DNA of 64,000 nucleotides from Epiperipatus broadwayi (GCA_028023455.1 JAQFVV010006221.1:2610001-2674000), one strand, 5' to 3'. Numbered from the stretch's first letter, positions 11,301-21,387 are shown. Translations and numbers: made by a program. The notes: generated by a model not told the origin, from the sequence alone.

Positions 11301-12302
11301 AGTTAGTATGTGATTTATTATATCTATACTTATGCTGTGATAATGATAAATAAAGTAGAAAATCATATAATGTCATAATACTAACTAAAAAACAAAATTT
11401 TACTATAATTCTTTCATTACTATGGTATCATCTCTTAACAAATATAACTTTTCAAGTAAAATGCAATAAGAAATAAACAACATATACATAGAAAACAAAA
11501 TACCCTTCCCATAATTCACTTCAAACACCAAACATCTTTAACAACAAAGGATGTCTTTATAAAATGATGGCCACCTATTCAAGAAAAAAAGAAAAGTCGA
11601 AAAAATACTGATGATAAATCTTGAATTTAAGCCCATCAATCTCGTAAAGACATCCTTTGATGTTCAATGATGATTGGTTTTTGATGAATTATGGAAACAC
11701 TATTTTGTTTTCTATATATGTTGTTTGTATCTTGCTGAATTTCACTTGAGGTTTATTTGTTAATAGAGGGAGCTATAGTCACGAGAGAATATTGATAAAA
11801 TTTTGTTTTTTGGCTATTATTGTAATGCTGTGATTTTCTATTTTATACATATATATATATTACATGGCGAATTTCTCTATTACATGTGTTAAATATTTTT
11901 TCTACATTCCTTTTAGAAATATAGAACTTCATGACAAAACACATTGAAACACATTATTTTATATAAGACAAAAGTTACGTTTGTTTTTAAATACTACCTT
12001 CAAACCAATGAAATCTTTCATTATATGCGATACCTTCTAAAAAGTACTGGTTATAAGTATCTAAAAAGAAAAAAAATGGAATTATTTAATATTTTAAAAG
12101 TGCAGAAAAAAATAAAATTGTTTCTATAAATAATAGTTACCTAAATAACTATTGTTCGAGTCAATACCCTTAAGTGTTATATTTACAGAATTAAGTCCAA
12201 TTTTTACCCCAATATTTGCTGCTAACTTGAATGATGAAAATGATTTATACTGGCTTTTAATATAAGTTTGAGCAACGTGCCAATTGGAACCATGAATGCA
12301 AA
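2050..12302 (-). CDS. DUOXA: DUOXA, dual oxidase maturation factor (3' part of gene, four exons)
   Basis: DUOXA is a multi-pass membrane protein that partners DUOX NADPH oxidases, allowing them to leave the ER and make hydrogen peroxide at the surface. Four exons join in order 12302-12141, 7943-7790, 7695-7484 and 2348-2050, all with GT/AG borders and matching phases (1, 2, 1). They encode the extracellular loop (GSNWHV, VNITL with N-glycosylation NIT, then NNS), the conserved GLPYPILTVAE block, SWGRYYRIAGYY, three membrane helices and a Ser-rich cytosolic tail. The order and spacing match my memory of human DUOXA1 and insect Mol/NIP. TM1, TM2 and the start codon lie upstream and were not found. 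The loop is about 10 residues short of the family, so a small exon may be missing in the 7944-12140 intron. The introns are loaded with retroposons. Confidence 0.85.
2780..3275 (-). repeat. Family B repeat copy B2, tandem unit
   Basis: The sequence CAAAGAAAATCAAATC near 2827 recurs as CAAAGAAATCAAGTC near 3195, a direct repeat about 368 bp apart. This makes the copy a bit longer than one tandem unit. The body matches B3 at 32363-32696. It lies in the last DUOXA intron and carries a hammerhead at 2926-2986 on the minus strand. Confidence 0.7.
2926..2986 (-). ncRNA. Hammerhead ribozyme motif, family B, mutated core
   Basis: The minus strand reads GAATATCC, spacer, CTCA, CCGAGGA (U4 to C), AGC-CAGAA-GC hairpin, A, GAAAC, TG, GTT, then TGG and GGAAATTC. 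GAATATCC pairs with GGAAATTC except for one mismatch. The U4 change should inactivate it. It is sense to the DUOXA pre-mRNA. Confidence 0.6.
4020..4385 (+). repeat. Family A repeat copy A1
   Basis: This is the plus-orientation body of family A: the internal region (GAACTGAGTTCAGA near 4060), the TAGATCCTAAGAT segment, a hammerhead remnant, and the 3' part ending near TATGGAGAAC. It lies in the last DUOXA intron. Boundaries are approximate because the copy is old and no target duplication was seen. Confidence 0.7.
4222..4280 (+). ncRNA. Hammerhead ribozyme remnant, family A
   Basis: ATCCAA, spacer, then AGTGATGA in place of CTGATGA, an AGC-GCT stem II, AAAAAC in place of GAAAC, TA, GTC and TGGAGA. 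Core bases C3 and G12 are changed, so it should be inactive. Confidence 0.5.
4771..5015 (-). repeat. Family A repeat copy A2 with 11-bp target site duplication
   Basis: The 245-bp element is flanked by perfect duplications ATCTTTTTATT at 4760-4770 and 5016-5026, which fixes its ends. The orientation that reads the hammerhead is minus. In that orientation it ends in the family 3' terminus GAGTTTTGCCTCTG and starts with an inverted piece of that same terminus. It sits inside a DUOXA intron on the transcribed strand. Confidence 0.85.
4872..4930 (-). ncRNA. Hammerhead ribozyme motif, family A, G12 mutated
   Basis: The minus strand reads ATCCAA, GGC, TCCTCA, CTGATGA, AAGCC-ACAA-GCT, AAAAAC (G12 to A), TA, GTC, TGGGGA, TA, TTGGAT. 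Both stem I blocks pair fully (TCCTCA with TGGGGA, ATCCAA with TTGGAT). Only the GAAA box is damaged. Confidence 0.65.
6020..6133 (-). repeat. tRNA-derived SINE with A-rich tail
   Basis: On the minus strand a tRNA-like head (GCGTTGGTGGCCGAGTAGTC, anticodon-arm region GCCGCCTTACGAGC, then a T-arm-like GGTTCGCTTCCC) is followed by GATGCTTTGACACATG and an A-rich tail. A second copy with the same tail is at 39775-39874. The head resembles tRNA-Gly with a changed anticodon loop. An extra TTCGCGGG-like insertion before the T arm argues against a functional tRNA. Confidence 0.75.
6450..6722. repeat. Foldback element
   Basis: The left arm (about 6450-6525) and right arm (about 6645-6722) are inverted copies around a central AT-rich segment. 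For example TTGAACACGCTTTCAGCCAG pairs with the complement of CTTCACTGGTTGAAAACATG. No ORF and no hammerhead core were seen. Confidence 0.6.
7484..7695 (-). CDS. DUOXA: DUOXA exon: membrane helices and LPKR loop
   Basis: The acceptor AG is at 7697-7696 and the donor GT at 7483-7482. The 212-bp exon starts in phase 2 and ends in phase 1. It encodes TTFAIWLVMNLLF, PRYGAYAMIVVGNLLF, the LLLPKRSMKIYFEDG loop and GWCYWLSLAAG. These correspond to the third and fourth helices and the start of the fifth. The PRYGAY and GWCYW blocks are the strongest family signatures. Confidence 0.88.
7790..7943 (-). CDS. DUOXA: DUOXA exon: GLPYPILTVAE block
   Basis: The acceptor AG is at 7945-7944 after a pyrimidine tract, and the donor GT is at 7789-7788. 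The 154-bp exon encodes DEMEQEYRAALVKG, then GLPYPILTVAECLSLKNAGL, SWGRYYRIAGYYS and YIILW, the last tryptophan codon being split with the next exon. This is the most conserved extracellular segment of DUOXA, leading into helix 3. Confidence 0.88.
8496..9030 (-). repeat. Family C repeat copy C2, tandem unit in DUOXA intron
   Basis: TAGATGAAATACACAGGC occurs at 8501 and again at 8974, giving a tandem spacing of 473 bp. The body contains the ACTTTCACATGACCC block, a hammerhead at 8646-8700 and a higher-GC segment at 8760-8930. It lies between DUOXA exons at 7943 and 12141, with the hammerhead on the transcribed strand. Confidence 0.8.
8646..8700 (-). ncRNA. Hammerhead ribozyme motif, family C, intact core, intronic sense
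   Basis: The minus strand reads AATC, TGGA, CCAA, CTGATGA (8688-8682), T, TGCT-GGTTT-AGCA, T, GAAA (8666-8663), a 3-bp stem III with a CA loop, the ATA triplet, TTGG, T, GATT. CCAA pairs with TTGG and AATC with GATT. All conserved core bases are present. The base of stem II is a T-T mismatch instead of the usual G-C. Position and strand put it in DUOXA pre-mRNA. Confidence 0.7.
9282..9495. repeat. Foldback element
   Basis: TTCTTCACCCATGAACTATTAG near 9290 pairs with the inverted CTAATAGCACATGGGTGAAG near 9458. The arms are about 75-95 bp around a short loop. It is non-coding and intronic. Confidence 0.6.
10567..10911. mobile_element. hAT-like non-autonomous DNA transposon (MITE)
   Basis: The ends are CAGTGGTTTTTAA at the left and TTGAGAACCAATG at the right, which match each other as imperfect inverted repeats and resemble the CAGTGGTTCTCAA termini common in hAT elements. 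The 345-bp interior has no transposase. Flanking 8-bp duplications are only weakly recognisable, so the copy is old. It lies in a DUOXA intron. Confidence 0.6.
11360..11840. repeat. Foldback element, family shared with 18490-19035
   Basis: The arms contain AAAACAAAATTTTACTATAATTC at the left and its near complement at the right, flanking TTTCAAGTAAAATGCAATAAG and its complement. The same arm sequence recurs at 18490-19035. The central part is unique. No hammerhead core was found. Confidence 0.65.
12141..12302 (-). CDS. DUOXA: DUOXA exon: N-glycosylated extracellular loop
   Basis: The acceptor AG is at 12304-12303 and the donor GT at 12140-12139. The 162-bp exon starts with two bases completing a codon and ends with one base. 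It encodes CIHGSNWHVAQTYIKSQYKS, FSSFKLAANIGVKIGLNSVN and ITLKGIDSNNSYL. The pattern SNWHV, then IGxxIGLxxVNITL, is the diagnostic DUOXA loop. NIT and NNS are N-glycosylation sequons. The preceding exon must end in phase 1 and was not located. Confidence 0.85.
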
Positions 12303-12855
12303 CTAAAAAGAAATATATATATATAGTGCAATTTTAAGACTTTCTAGTATATGCTATAAATAATTTAGTTATAAATTCAATCCTGGAATGTGTTACATTA
12401 TAAGCAGTAATTGTAATCATTTTAGTTTAAGTAAATCTACTGCATTTTTTTTTTTTAAATATTGTAAATTAAAGGCTAATTAATGATAAGCAATAATTAA
12501 GAATAACGAGATATATTATTTTACACACCAAATAATATTTTTTATTTAAAAAATATTTGACAGAATAAATGGAGAGAGCTAATTTAAACTTATTTAGTTA
12601 TTAAAATAAATCCATGATTTAGTCATAAGTGTTTCAATTTTTTTTTTTTTACAAGCGTTAAATGTTTCAATTTTAAGCACATTCAAAACACAACAAACCT
12701 TTTTCCCGCTTTTTCAATAATTGACCAAAAAAGAGAGAAAAGTTTGTTGATAAACAGAAATTACTAAATAACTTGATTGCTAATATTTTAATAAATTGTT
12801 TTTTTCTTCACCAGTAAAATTTGTAATTATAAATATGCGACTTCTTTCTCATACT

Positions 12856-13231
12856 TTAGTGAAGCTATAATTATACTATAATGTGTAATATGTCTGCTTA
12901 GCTCTTTTGAGATTTAATGTTCAAATCTCATACTCATAGCTTCACAAATGAAGACTGTTGTGATTTATTGTACACATATGCAAATGAGTTTGAAGTTTTA
13001 ATCAGTTAGTCCATTGTTTGGAGAGAGCAAAGCATGCCTCTCTTCTAATAATGGCACTGAGATCATTTGCTATGTAAAAAGCTTCTTTGACTTTTCTTTT
13101 GGCATCATTCTTCTCTGTGCAAATCACAACAGTCTTCATTTGTAAAGCTATGAGTATGAGATTTGAACATTAAATCTCTAAAGCGCTAAGCAGACATATT
13201 ACACATTATAGTATAATTATAGCTTCACTAA
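12856..13231. repeat. Long inverted repeat element
   Basis: TTAGTGAAGCTATAATTATA at the left end is the near-exact complement of the right end. Arms of roughly 120-140 bp flank a unique centre. Termini are TTAGTGAAGC and GCTTCACTAA. It is probably a MITE, but the superfamily is not clear. Confidence 0.65.
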
Positions 13232-13714
13232 CATATGCGAAAAAAGTCACATGTTTATAATTATAAATGTATTAAATAACTTCTACATCACTACAATTTT
13301 TTTTGAAATCATATAATCATATAAATAAAGATACAGTAAAAAACAATATTATAAATGGGGTATGAGTTCAAAAAGAAAATTTAAATAAGCACTATTATTA
13401 TTTCAACAACTATAGCAAAGTCTTACTATTTGTTAAACTGTTTAAACTGAATCCTAATGTCGGAACTTATTTAAAAATCACAAGCATCAACTCTAAATTG
13501 GAGTCATAAAATTCAGAACTAGTATTTATTAATTGATCAAGACAAAAATATTAATTAAAAAATATAGATACACATTGAATGCTTATTAGCATGGTTGGCA
13601 CTCTATGGCATATGTGCCATTATCAGCCCGCAGAGATGATACTGTTAACAAAAAGAAAACGAATAAAAAATTTTGGTACTCTCAAATAATAAAATGTTAG
13701 CTTCAAAAGTTGAA

Positions 13715-14075
13715 CTTCAAGGGAATAGAACAGACCCATCCCAAACACCCCAGGTGATTTACAGCATGTCATGTCCACAGGCCGGATGCAAAGCCATATA
13801 CTATGGGGAAACTAAGGCCACTGTTCACAACAGAGCTGCTCAACACTTGTATACCTATAGAAGAGCAAAAAAAGAACAGCGATAACTTTTCAATATTTCT
13901 GGAACATGAAAAGCAGACTGGCCATGTGTTCAAACCAGGCAACCCCAGGATTGTATGCCCTGAAACCAACGACTGTAAAAGAAAGATCAAAGAGGCGTAC
14001 TTTATTGTTTGCGACAACAATTCTATCAATAGACGCGATACGTGTTTTTCCATTGCAAAAAAATGGTCAAACTGA
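13715..14075 (+). pseudogene. GIY-YIG endonuclease remnant of a Penelope-like element
   Basis: The first frame encodes VIYSMSCPQAGC, then IYYGETKATVHNRAAQH, matching the GIY-YIG core (the family Y-x-GxT with downstream Arg and His). A frameshift near 13870-13885 moves to a second frame with FLEHEKQTGHVF, then CKRKIKEAYFI. In PLEs this domain follows the reverse transcriptase, which is not present upstream here. The frameshift and missing RT make it a dead fragment. A related remnant is at 60859-61105. Confidence 0.7.
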
Positions 14076-15479
14076 TTTGCATTTACATTTGCATATTTGT
14101 TATTTAATAACACTACGTAAAGATTTATTACTTTCGTCGGCCATGAATATGAGGGCAAACCTTGAAAGCGCTTGGCCCATTTAATAGTTTTAAGCGAAAT
14201 TTGTTTTGTTTATTTGGAAGCTTCTTCGTCAGCGAGTAAATCGTTTTTAGGCTAATTCTTTTATGATGTTTATATATACTGTATGTTATTATAGCCAAAT
14301 ACATTTTTATTAATATAGTTTCAATGGCTTGCAGAATACCCCATATTTAAAATGGATTATGTGGCATTTCAGTAACTACTGACTTATATTATTATCCTAT
14401 AAAACATAAAAAGAAAAGCAGCTCCTACAATTATCAGAAAAAAGTTAAAAATGGTAAATAATGCTAGAATTGAAATTTTAATCATTATGTAAAATAATAA
14501 TTTTTTATAAAAAAAAAATCATGTGAATACAATCAGAAAATTGCTGAGACTCAACCATTTCTATGTCTTCATTAACAGTTTTGAAGACAAATAATGGTTC
14601 TCCCACCATAATTTTTGTTTTTCCCCACTTAACTATAATTCAATCTTTGCTGTTTACCTTTTCTAATATTAGATCTCTACATTTTCAGTTAAAGATAGAT
14701 GTTGTCAATTTATATAAGGTTATTAATATTCTTTTTATCAATTTTGATTGTTTTTTCCAAGCTAACTTTCATCATTATATATTCAGTATACAAATTAAAT
14801 AAATACATAAAAGCAATCAACATTTAATAATACAATTAACAATCTCAATCTGTTGTCAAGGCAACATCCTTTAATCAATAAAGGTGGAAATGTACCTTTA
14901 TCTACAGTCTAATATGTAGACGTTAAAGATTGCAACTTGGCTGCAGAGTATGATGGCAATATAAAATCTTTTAACTATTTTGCCAATATGAAGCAACCCT
15001 ATTTATTATAACTTAATTTATAATTTCTGATTAGACTTATAGATTTTTTTAATAAAGCAATGAAATATTCTGATGTGTCATACTTTAAAAACACTACATA
15101 GTTTTAATATAATCAGACTTGTTATAATCATTAAAATTGACAGTCTTTTTCTGATTATGCTTGTTTTTATTTTTTTATAATTCAATACATATCAATGATG
15201 GTATGTTTATTCCTTGCATATTTCCTATAAGCAATTTGTACACCTGGTGCTTCTTTTCAATTTAATATTTGTTGGAGTTTTTTTTCTTTTAAATCTTGGT
15301 TATACATTGTACAAGATATATGATATAATTTTAACACTATCAAACTATATTTTATTATAGAGATAAAAATGGATATTTTCTAATCTATAAGCCATTGAAA
15401 AGTTTTTCAGATTATTATAATTTAGTCAGTATTTTTATTGATTCTTTTTTCAATTGTATATATATATATATTTTTGCTG

Positions 15480-17340
15480 TGATGTGATGCACTAAGGCTT
15501 CTCCTTTATCAAAGTCAGTAATCCCTCAGCCATTATGCCCAAAGAAACCAGTTAGTCACCTTATTTTTACTTTTCATTCCCCACCCTAAGTTTTTTCCAT
15601 ATTGTTCTCTATCTGCTCCATTCCCTTTCCACAACATCATTCCAGTCTATGTCCTTTATATCTAGATGATCCCCTTTTCCAAACCCAGCATAAAAATCAA
15701 GAACCCATTTTCTATATATCATTCAGTTTATATTTATTCTCCCACCACTTCATTATTTGTAGCCTTTCTGCTTGCACAATCATTTAGCAGACGTTAATAT
15801 TTTTTGGGCCTTTCTTATATAACTTGCAGCCTAAATTACACACATTTCTCTATTTATGTGCATATTCCCTTGTTGCTAATGATTTTATTTGAGCCTTAAA
15901 CAGTAAACTATTTTTGTTGCTATTACTGTAAATTAACTCACACCCAATATTCTGTTTACTTCTATATATATTTAAACTCTTTTTACTCACTATACTAATT
16001 GTCCATCATTCCACTTATCTATTTTTTATTTATTAATGTGCCTATTCTTCTATCCAATTCTTCGCCACTACAATAATTGGCAATCCTCCTAACATAATCA
16101 TTCCCAAGTATACTGACATAAAGTCTTTATCCAAATCTTCTGCTTATTATACTATCTTTCTCACCCATCTTGTTACCTGTCCTCTATTCATAACCCAATT
16201 AAATACCATTTTGGTTATTCTCTTAATATCCATAAATTACAAACTACTGAACATTTTCATTTTGCTTTTTGCATCTCATATAAAAATTTGACCATCCCAT
16301 TATTGCCATAAGTTAACCCTGCTACTGCCACTCTCTTCCATACAATTCTTGCTGTAATACTATAAATTCCAATAACTCCGATCTTTTGACAATAATTTCA
16401 AAGTGAATATGATGTCATTTTCCAACAATGCAGATTATTTTACATAAGTATCTGTAGCTTTTCTTTATAATCTTTTTATTTCTGTTTGATCTTTATTGTT
16501 TGACTTATAACAGTCTATTGATATTATTTTTTAAAATCTACTAATGGCTGAAACTTTCTTTTGAACTCTAGAATTCATTAAAAGATAATTTATTTTTTTC
16601 TAAGATTGTTTTTATTTTTGATACTTTTGAAAATATTATTATAATATTAATATTTTTCTCTTTGATCTTTAGAAAATTTTTCATAGTTTTTTAAAAAATT
16701 CTTTAATTAAAGGTTGACATTTGTTAGTCAATAACCATTTTATTTTCCAACATCCATTTTAATTTCCTATTTTTTTTTTTTCAACTTAATTTTTTTTTTT
16801 AATTTTTTAAAATTATATTTTTTATTACCAATTACTTGCATCATATTACTAATATTTATATTCCAAATCTTAAACTGATTTTTGAATTATTCATAAAAGC
16901 TAGACATATTTTTCTATATCATATGTAGAATATTGAAGACACATGTTTTCAGCTTAAATCAGAGTTTTGATCTGTCCTCCCCCATTTTTCAGGTGACAAA
17001 GTTTTTTTTTTAAATCTGAAGACTTATATATTAAATGATAATAATGAAATCAACTTTAGTTTCATGAACTTCATCTAGTTTTGCCTAAAAAATAAATTGG
17101 CAATAAAAAAAATAACAAATTCACACAACTTTATTAATAAGCTTTTCTGTCATTTCTTCTTCCAAGTCAACATTAACCAATCTATTCTTTTATTTTAAAG
17201 TTTGTATTCTATTCACCTGCTATTGAAAATATACTTTATTTGTAATTTATGTCAAATTCTACTGAATCTGTTCTTGCTTCTATTATTTCAACATAAGCTT
17301 GCATTATAGTAATATTGATTGGGCCTTTAAACTGAGTTAT
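15480..17340. other. Pyrimidine-rich non-coding stretch, unclassified
   Basis: The plus strand is strongly T- and C-rich (for example TCCATTCCCTTTCCACAACA near 15618), with no supported ORF on either strand. Its composition resembles a decayed LINE read from the back, but I could not match it to the RTE copies here. Confidence 0.4.
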
Positions 17341-17364
17341 TAATCAATTACAGAGAATAGTATT

Positions 17365-17452
17365 AAAACAGGCAAAACTCTCCATACAGTATTGCCACTC
17401 AGTGCAGTAACGGTTATAAGCAAGCATAAGTAGTGATCATGTGATGTTTATT
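17365..17452 (-). repeat. Family A minimal copy A3, 88 bp, 13-bp target duplication
   Basis: Perfect duplications AGAGAATAGTATT at 17352-17364 and 17453-17465 bracket an 88-bp insert. The insert is just the two family A ends, AAAACAGGCAAAACTCTCC and GTGATCATGTGATG, with no hammerhead. It shows that the ends alone were mobilised, or that the copy formed by template jumping. Confidence 0.85.
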
Positions 17453-17719
17453 AGAGAATAGTATTGTATGATAAACGTTTCATTACTTTTTCTAAACAAG
17501 CTACACTATTTTTCATACATATCTTGACATAAATATTTTCATGGCAAAAGATTTTTAAAATTTTCCTAGTTGTACGAACATGCAAAATACCCTTCATTAA
17601 ATATATATATATAAATAAAAGCCTTAAGTAAATAGTGCTGAAAACATTGGTTGTTTGCATGCAGTTTTTATATTATTTATAGACTTTGTATCATTTTATA
17701 TTAATAAAGAAAAGAGAGA

Positions 17720-17831
17720 GAATAAGGCAACATTATAATAAAGTAAAGAAAGCAGTGATGTAATATAATTGTGCTGAATAAGGCAACATTATAATAAAGT
17801 AAAGAAAGCAGTGATATAATATAATTGTGCT
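17720..17831. repeat. Two tandem copies of a 56-bp unit
   Basis: The unit starting GAATAAGGCAACATTATA at 17720-17775 repeats at 17776-17831 with a single difference (GATGTAAT versus GATATAAT). It is a local duplication and non-coding. Confidence 0.9.
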
Positions 17832-18489
17832 ACGTATAAGTAAATAAAGACATCCAAATATTAGATGACTTTAATATTTTTCATTTATTTAACAAATAAA
17901 TGTTTAGTATATAAGATCTTATAGTTTAACTGATAAATCTTTCATTTAACCTATTATATTAAAAAATAATTTTAATTCATCAAAATTTATAATAGAATTC
18001 GGTTTTGACAATATGAATAGAAATCAAAGAGTAAAGCAACTTTCTATTAGATAGTAACTCTTACGTTTTTTCCAAATACTTAACTCTTTCATTTACTTTA
18101 TTATTACAAGATTGCCATTAAATTAATTGTATATTTAATAAAAAGAGTAAAATTTCCTTCCCTTTCCAAATCAAAAAGCAGCGTCACATTAAAAAACCGA
18201 AATATGAGAAATTTCCTGCTAGTTTTATCTCACATTTTACGTTTGTCACAAATAGAAAATTGGATTACGAGAAAGGAATATCAAAACGTTGCATAATATA
18301 AAATTATTTCATTTCAACTTCTCCACTTAGCACTAGTTATATTATAAGCTTTTAGAGAAATTACTAAACAGATTTGTCAGAGAAACATATAAAAGTGTAC
18401 ATCTAAAAAAGATATCTAAATATTCACCTTCAAATTTACATTCACTTCCTTCTAATAAAAATTAAATACGGATCAGCGCTATACTAGTA

Positions 18490-19035
18490 ATTATAAATAA
18501 AATATGAATTCATATAACATTACAATTCTATCCAAAAAACAACATTTTACTAAAATTCTTGCACGAATCATGGTTTCATCCATTAACAAATAGACCTTTT
18601 CAAATGAAATTTAACAAAACATACAACATATATACACAAAACAAAATACGTTTCCCATCATTCACTTCAGAAATCAACGGGGTTTTGATGTGAATGATAG
18701 GAAGGCTATTTTGTGTTGTATGTATATGCTGAATATTTTGTTGAATTTCACTTGAAAAGATCTATTCATTAATAGATGAAACCATAAAATATACAAACAT
18801 ATATATACAAAACAAAATAGCCTTTCAATCAATCACTTCAAAAAACAACTTCCTGGAAGTTGATTTCTGAAGTGAATGATGGGAAGGCTATTTTGTTTTT
18901 GTTTTTTTTATATATGTTGTATGTTTTATTGAATTTAACTTGAAAAGGTCTATTTGTTAATAGATGAAACCATGGTTGTGGAAGAATTAGATAATAAAAT
19001 TTTGTTTTTTTGGCTAGTATTGTAATGTTATTTTA
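18490..19035. repeat. Compound foldback elements related to 11360-11840
   Basis: Two adjoining palindromes (about 18500-18790 and 18780-19030) share arms such as CAAAACAAAATACGTTTCCC and AGGCTATTTTGTTTTTG and end in the same ATAAAATTTTGTTTTTTTGG block as the 11.4-11.8 kb element. No target duplication was assigned. Confidence 0.6.
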
Positions 19036-19264
19036 TATTTCACATATAACTCTTATCTATTTCTTCTTTCTCCCTCTACATTTTGCTTCTTTTTATATTT
19101 CACTATAAACTCATCAACACTCCTTTAACACTTTAAGCAAATAATAGAAATACAAATATTAGAAATACAAAAAAATATTTGATAGCATGTAGTATCGGAA
19201 AAGTGAAGGAGAGATTTGTGAATTTACAAGTGAAAAAATGTATCTAAATCAGTGATGAAAAAGA

Positions 19265-19775
19265 TATCACATGATCACCATTTTCTATGCTTACACAAGC
19301 TGTTAAACCAGTAGCAAATTCTCCATATAGTAGTGCAATCCTTTAAAATCAAAGAATGCAAGAAGGCTTATGCATAAAATTTCTATCTAGTGCCTATTCA
19401 TCTAATATTCCTAGACCAGATTCCAGCTTATGGCTTTTATCAGTGGGAGCCTTGGATTTAAGAGCACTGCACCTAGATCTTAGAAATCTAATGCAATCCT
19501 TCAGCAACCACCTTTTACCCATTTAGATTACTATAAAGCTATGGGCCAAAAATGAAAACACAATAATGTTTTCAATCCACACTCATTTGTTTACATAGTT
19601 TATATAGATCTAAACCCAATTCAGTATCTATACATTTTGGATTCTTAGGGTTTTTTTTAAACTACAGACATCATCATCATATGGGCATGATTGATATAAA
19701 AACCACTAAAATATCACATGATCACCATTTCCTATGCTTATACAAACTGTATGGAGAGTTTACTTCTAAAACAGT
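19265..19775 (-). repeat. Family A repeat copy A4
   Basis: The copy starts with ATCACATGATCACCATTTTC and runs through a degenerate hammerhead (19400-19457) and the internal region, then into a second unit start (ATCACATGATCACCATTTCC near 19710). It is a slightly longer than unit-length tandem copy, read on the minus strand. Confidence 0.7.
19400..19457 (-). ncRNA. Hammerhead ribozyme remnant, family A
   Basis: The minus strand reads ATCCAAGGCTCCCA, then CTGATAA in place of CTGATGA, a degraded stem II and GGAATC in place of GAAAC. It should be inactive. Confidence 0.5.
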
Positions 19776-19882
19776 AGCAAAAAGATATGAAAGCAATCAA
19801 ACACAAGTGCAGCAGAGTTATATTTTCTGGCAGAAAAAAATATACTTTAAAACTGCATTGATTTTAATATAAATAATTTAGC

Positions 19883-20181
19883 CAATAAACAACACATGAC
19901 CACTACCTCTTATGCTTCTGTATAACTGTTGTTAAAACAGGTAAAACTCTCTAAACGTATTGCCACACACAGCAAGCTAGAGTAATCAATGGATGCCAAA
20001 AGGCTTGTGTATAAAATCCCCATCTAGTGCCTACTCATCCAATATCCACAAGCCAGAAACTAGTTTGGGGATATTGGATGAGTAGGCACTAGATGGAGAT
20101 TTTATGCACAAGTTTTTTGGCATTCATTGATTACTCTAGTTTGCTGTGTGTGGCAATATGTATAGTGAGTTTTGCCTGTTT
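19883..20181. repeat. Family A palindromic copy A5 with 14-bp target duplication
   Basis: Perfect duplications ATAAATAATTTAGC at 19869-19882 and 20182-20195 bracket a 299-bp near-perfect palindrome. The turn-round point (near 20055) lies within the hammerhead, joining the outer stem I block straight to the stem II end, so CTGATGA is missing. Confidence 0.85.
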
Positions 20182-20939
20182 ATAAATAATTTAGCTTAAT
20201 AAATGATTATTGATTACTGTGATAAGTTATTGAGTGCACTTATACTATGTAAAGAGAGAAAATATATTGAAAAACACTACAGAAGTTTAATGTCTCTAAT
20301 CTTAAAAAATAATCCAGTGAATTTAGATTACTACTTAAATAAATAAGAAAATAATAGATACACTACTATGAACACCCACAGACATAATAAATACAAAAAA
20401 AAGAAAAAAGAAGAAATTCACCAATAAAAGTTTTAAGTCAAAGCAGTGCATGCAGGTAAAAAAGAATAACCAACACATAGAAGTAAAAAAGAATGATAAA
20501 ATAATTTTAAGAAATTCATTTATAATTGAATATTTGAAAATTTTGTAAAATGGCAGAAAAAATGTTGTGATATAAAAGAAATATCATAGAAATAAAAACA
20601 AAAACTATAATAAAAATCTTAATAATGTAAAACATTATCTTTATAATGAGAGTAAAGTTTTATAAATAAGGATATATGTCAAAGTTGTTAAGGATAGAAA
20701 TAACATAAAGTCAGAAAGAATAAAAAAAAATGTATTAATAAAGAATAAAAAAACAAAGCAGAGAATATAATTACTTACAACATTTGATATGTTTAATTAA
20801 GAGATAAGATATGCAATAAAATCTAAAAATAAAATCAAAAAGATTCAAAAAGTTATGGAATGCTTACAGGTATTTTAAAAGAATCAGATGAAATAGTAGA
20901 GAAAACATTATCAAAATTATGCAATAAGTGTCTAATTAA

Positions 20940-21387
20940 ACCACTAAACATCAGATGATCACCATTTCTTATGCTTGCTCAAGCTGCTAAAACAGGCAAA
21001 ACTCTCCATACAGTAGTGTGCCACTCAGTGTAAGCCAGAGTAGTCAATGGATGCAAGAAGGTTTGTGCATAAAAATCCCTATCTATATAAGCTAACAAGC
21101 TTGGATTGAAAATATTATTGTTTTCAATTTTAGACTCATAGTTTTGTATGCAAGTAGAGATAAAAAAATGACTGCTGGAAGGTTGCATTAGATCCTAAGA
21201 TCTAGGTGCAGTTATCTCAGATCCAAAGCTCTTCACCGATGAAAACCACAAGCTAGAAACTAGTCTGGAAATATTGGATGAGTTGGCACTAGATAGGAAT
21301 TTTATGCACAAATCTTCCTGCATCCATTGATTACTCTGGTTTACACTGAGTGGCACTAGTGTATGGAAAATTTTCCCTGTTTTTAAA
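20940..21387 (+). repeat. Family A repeat copy A6, inserted in a LINE, 11-bp target duplication
   Basis: TGTCTAATTAA at 20929-20939 and TGTCCAATTAA at 21388-21398 flank the insert and restore the LINE sequence when it is removed. The element starts ACCACTAAACATCAGATGATC and ends in the TTTTCCCTGTTTT terminus. Both ends and one hammerhead (21221-21279) are present. Confidence 0.8.
21221..21279 (+). ncRNA. Hammerhead ribozyme motif, family A, U4 mutated
   Basis: ATCCAA, AGC, TCTTCA, CCGATGA (U4 to C), stem II, GAAAC, TA, GTC, TGGAAA, TA, TTGGAT. The stem I blocks pair. One core base is lost. Confidence 0.6.

Noticed and set aside
13769-14158. Minus-strand 129-codon ORF
   Set aside because: Antisense shadow of the GIY-YIG remnant, which has recognisable motifs on the plus strand.
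18770-18990. GATGAAACCATGGTTGTGG as a hammerhead 3' half in the 18.5-19.0 kb palindrome
   Set aside because: A strong hairpin precedes it, but no CTGANGA box lies before the hairpin and no stem I partner was found.
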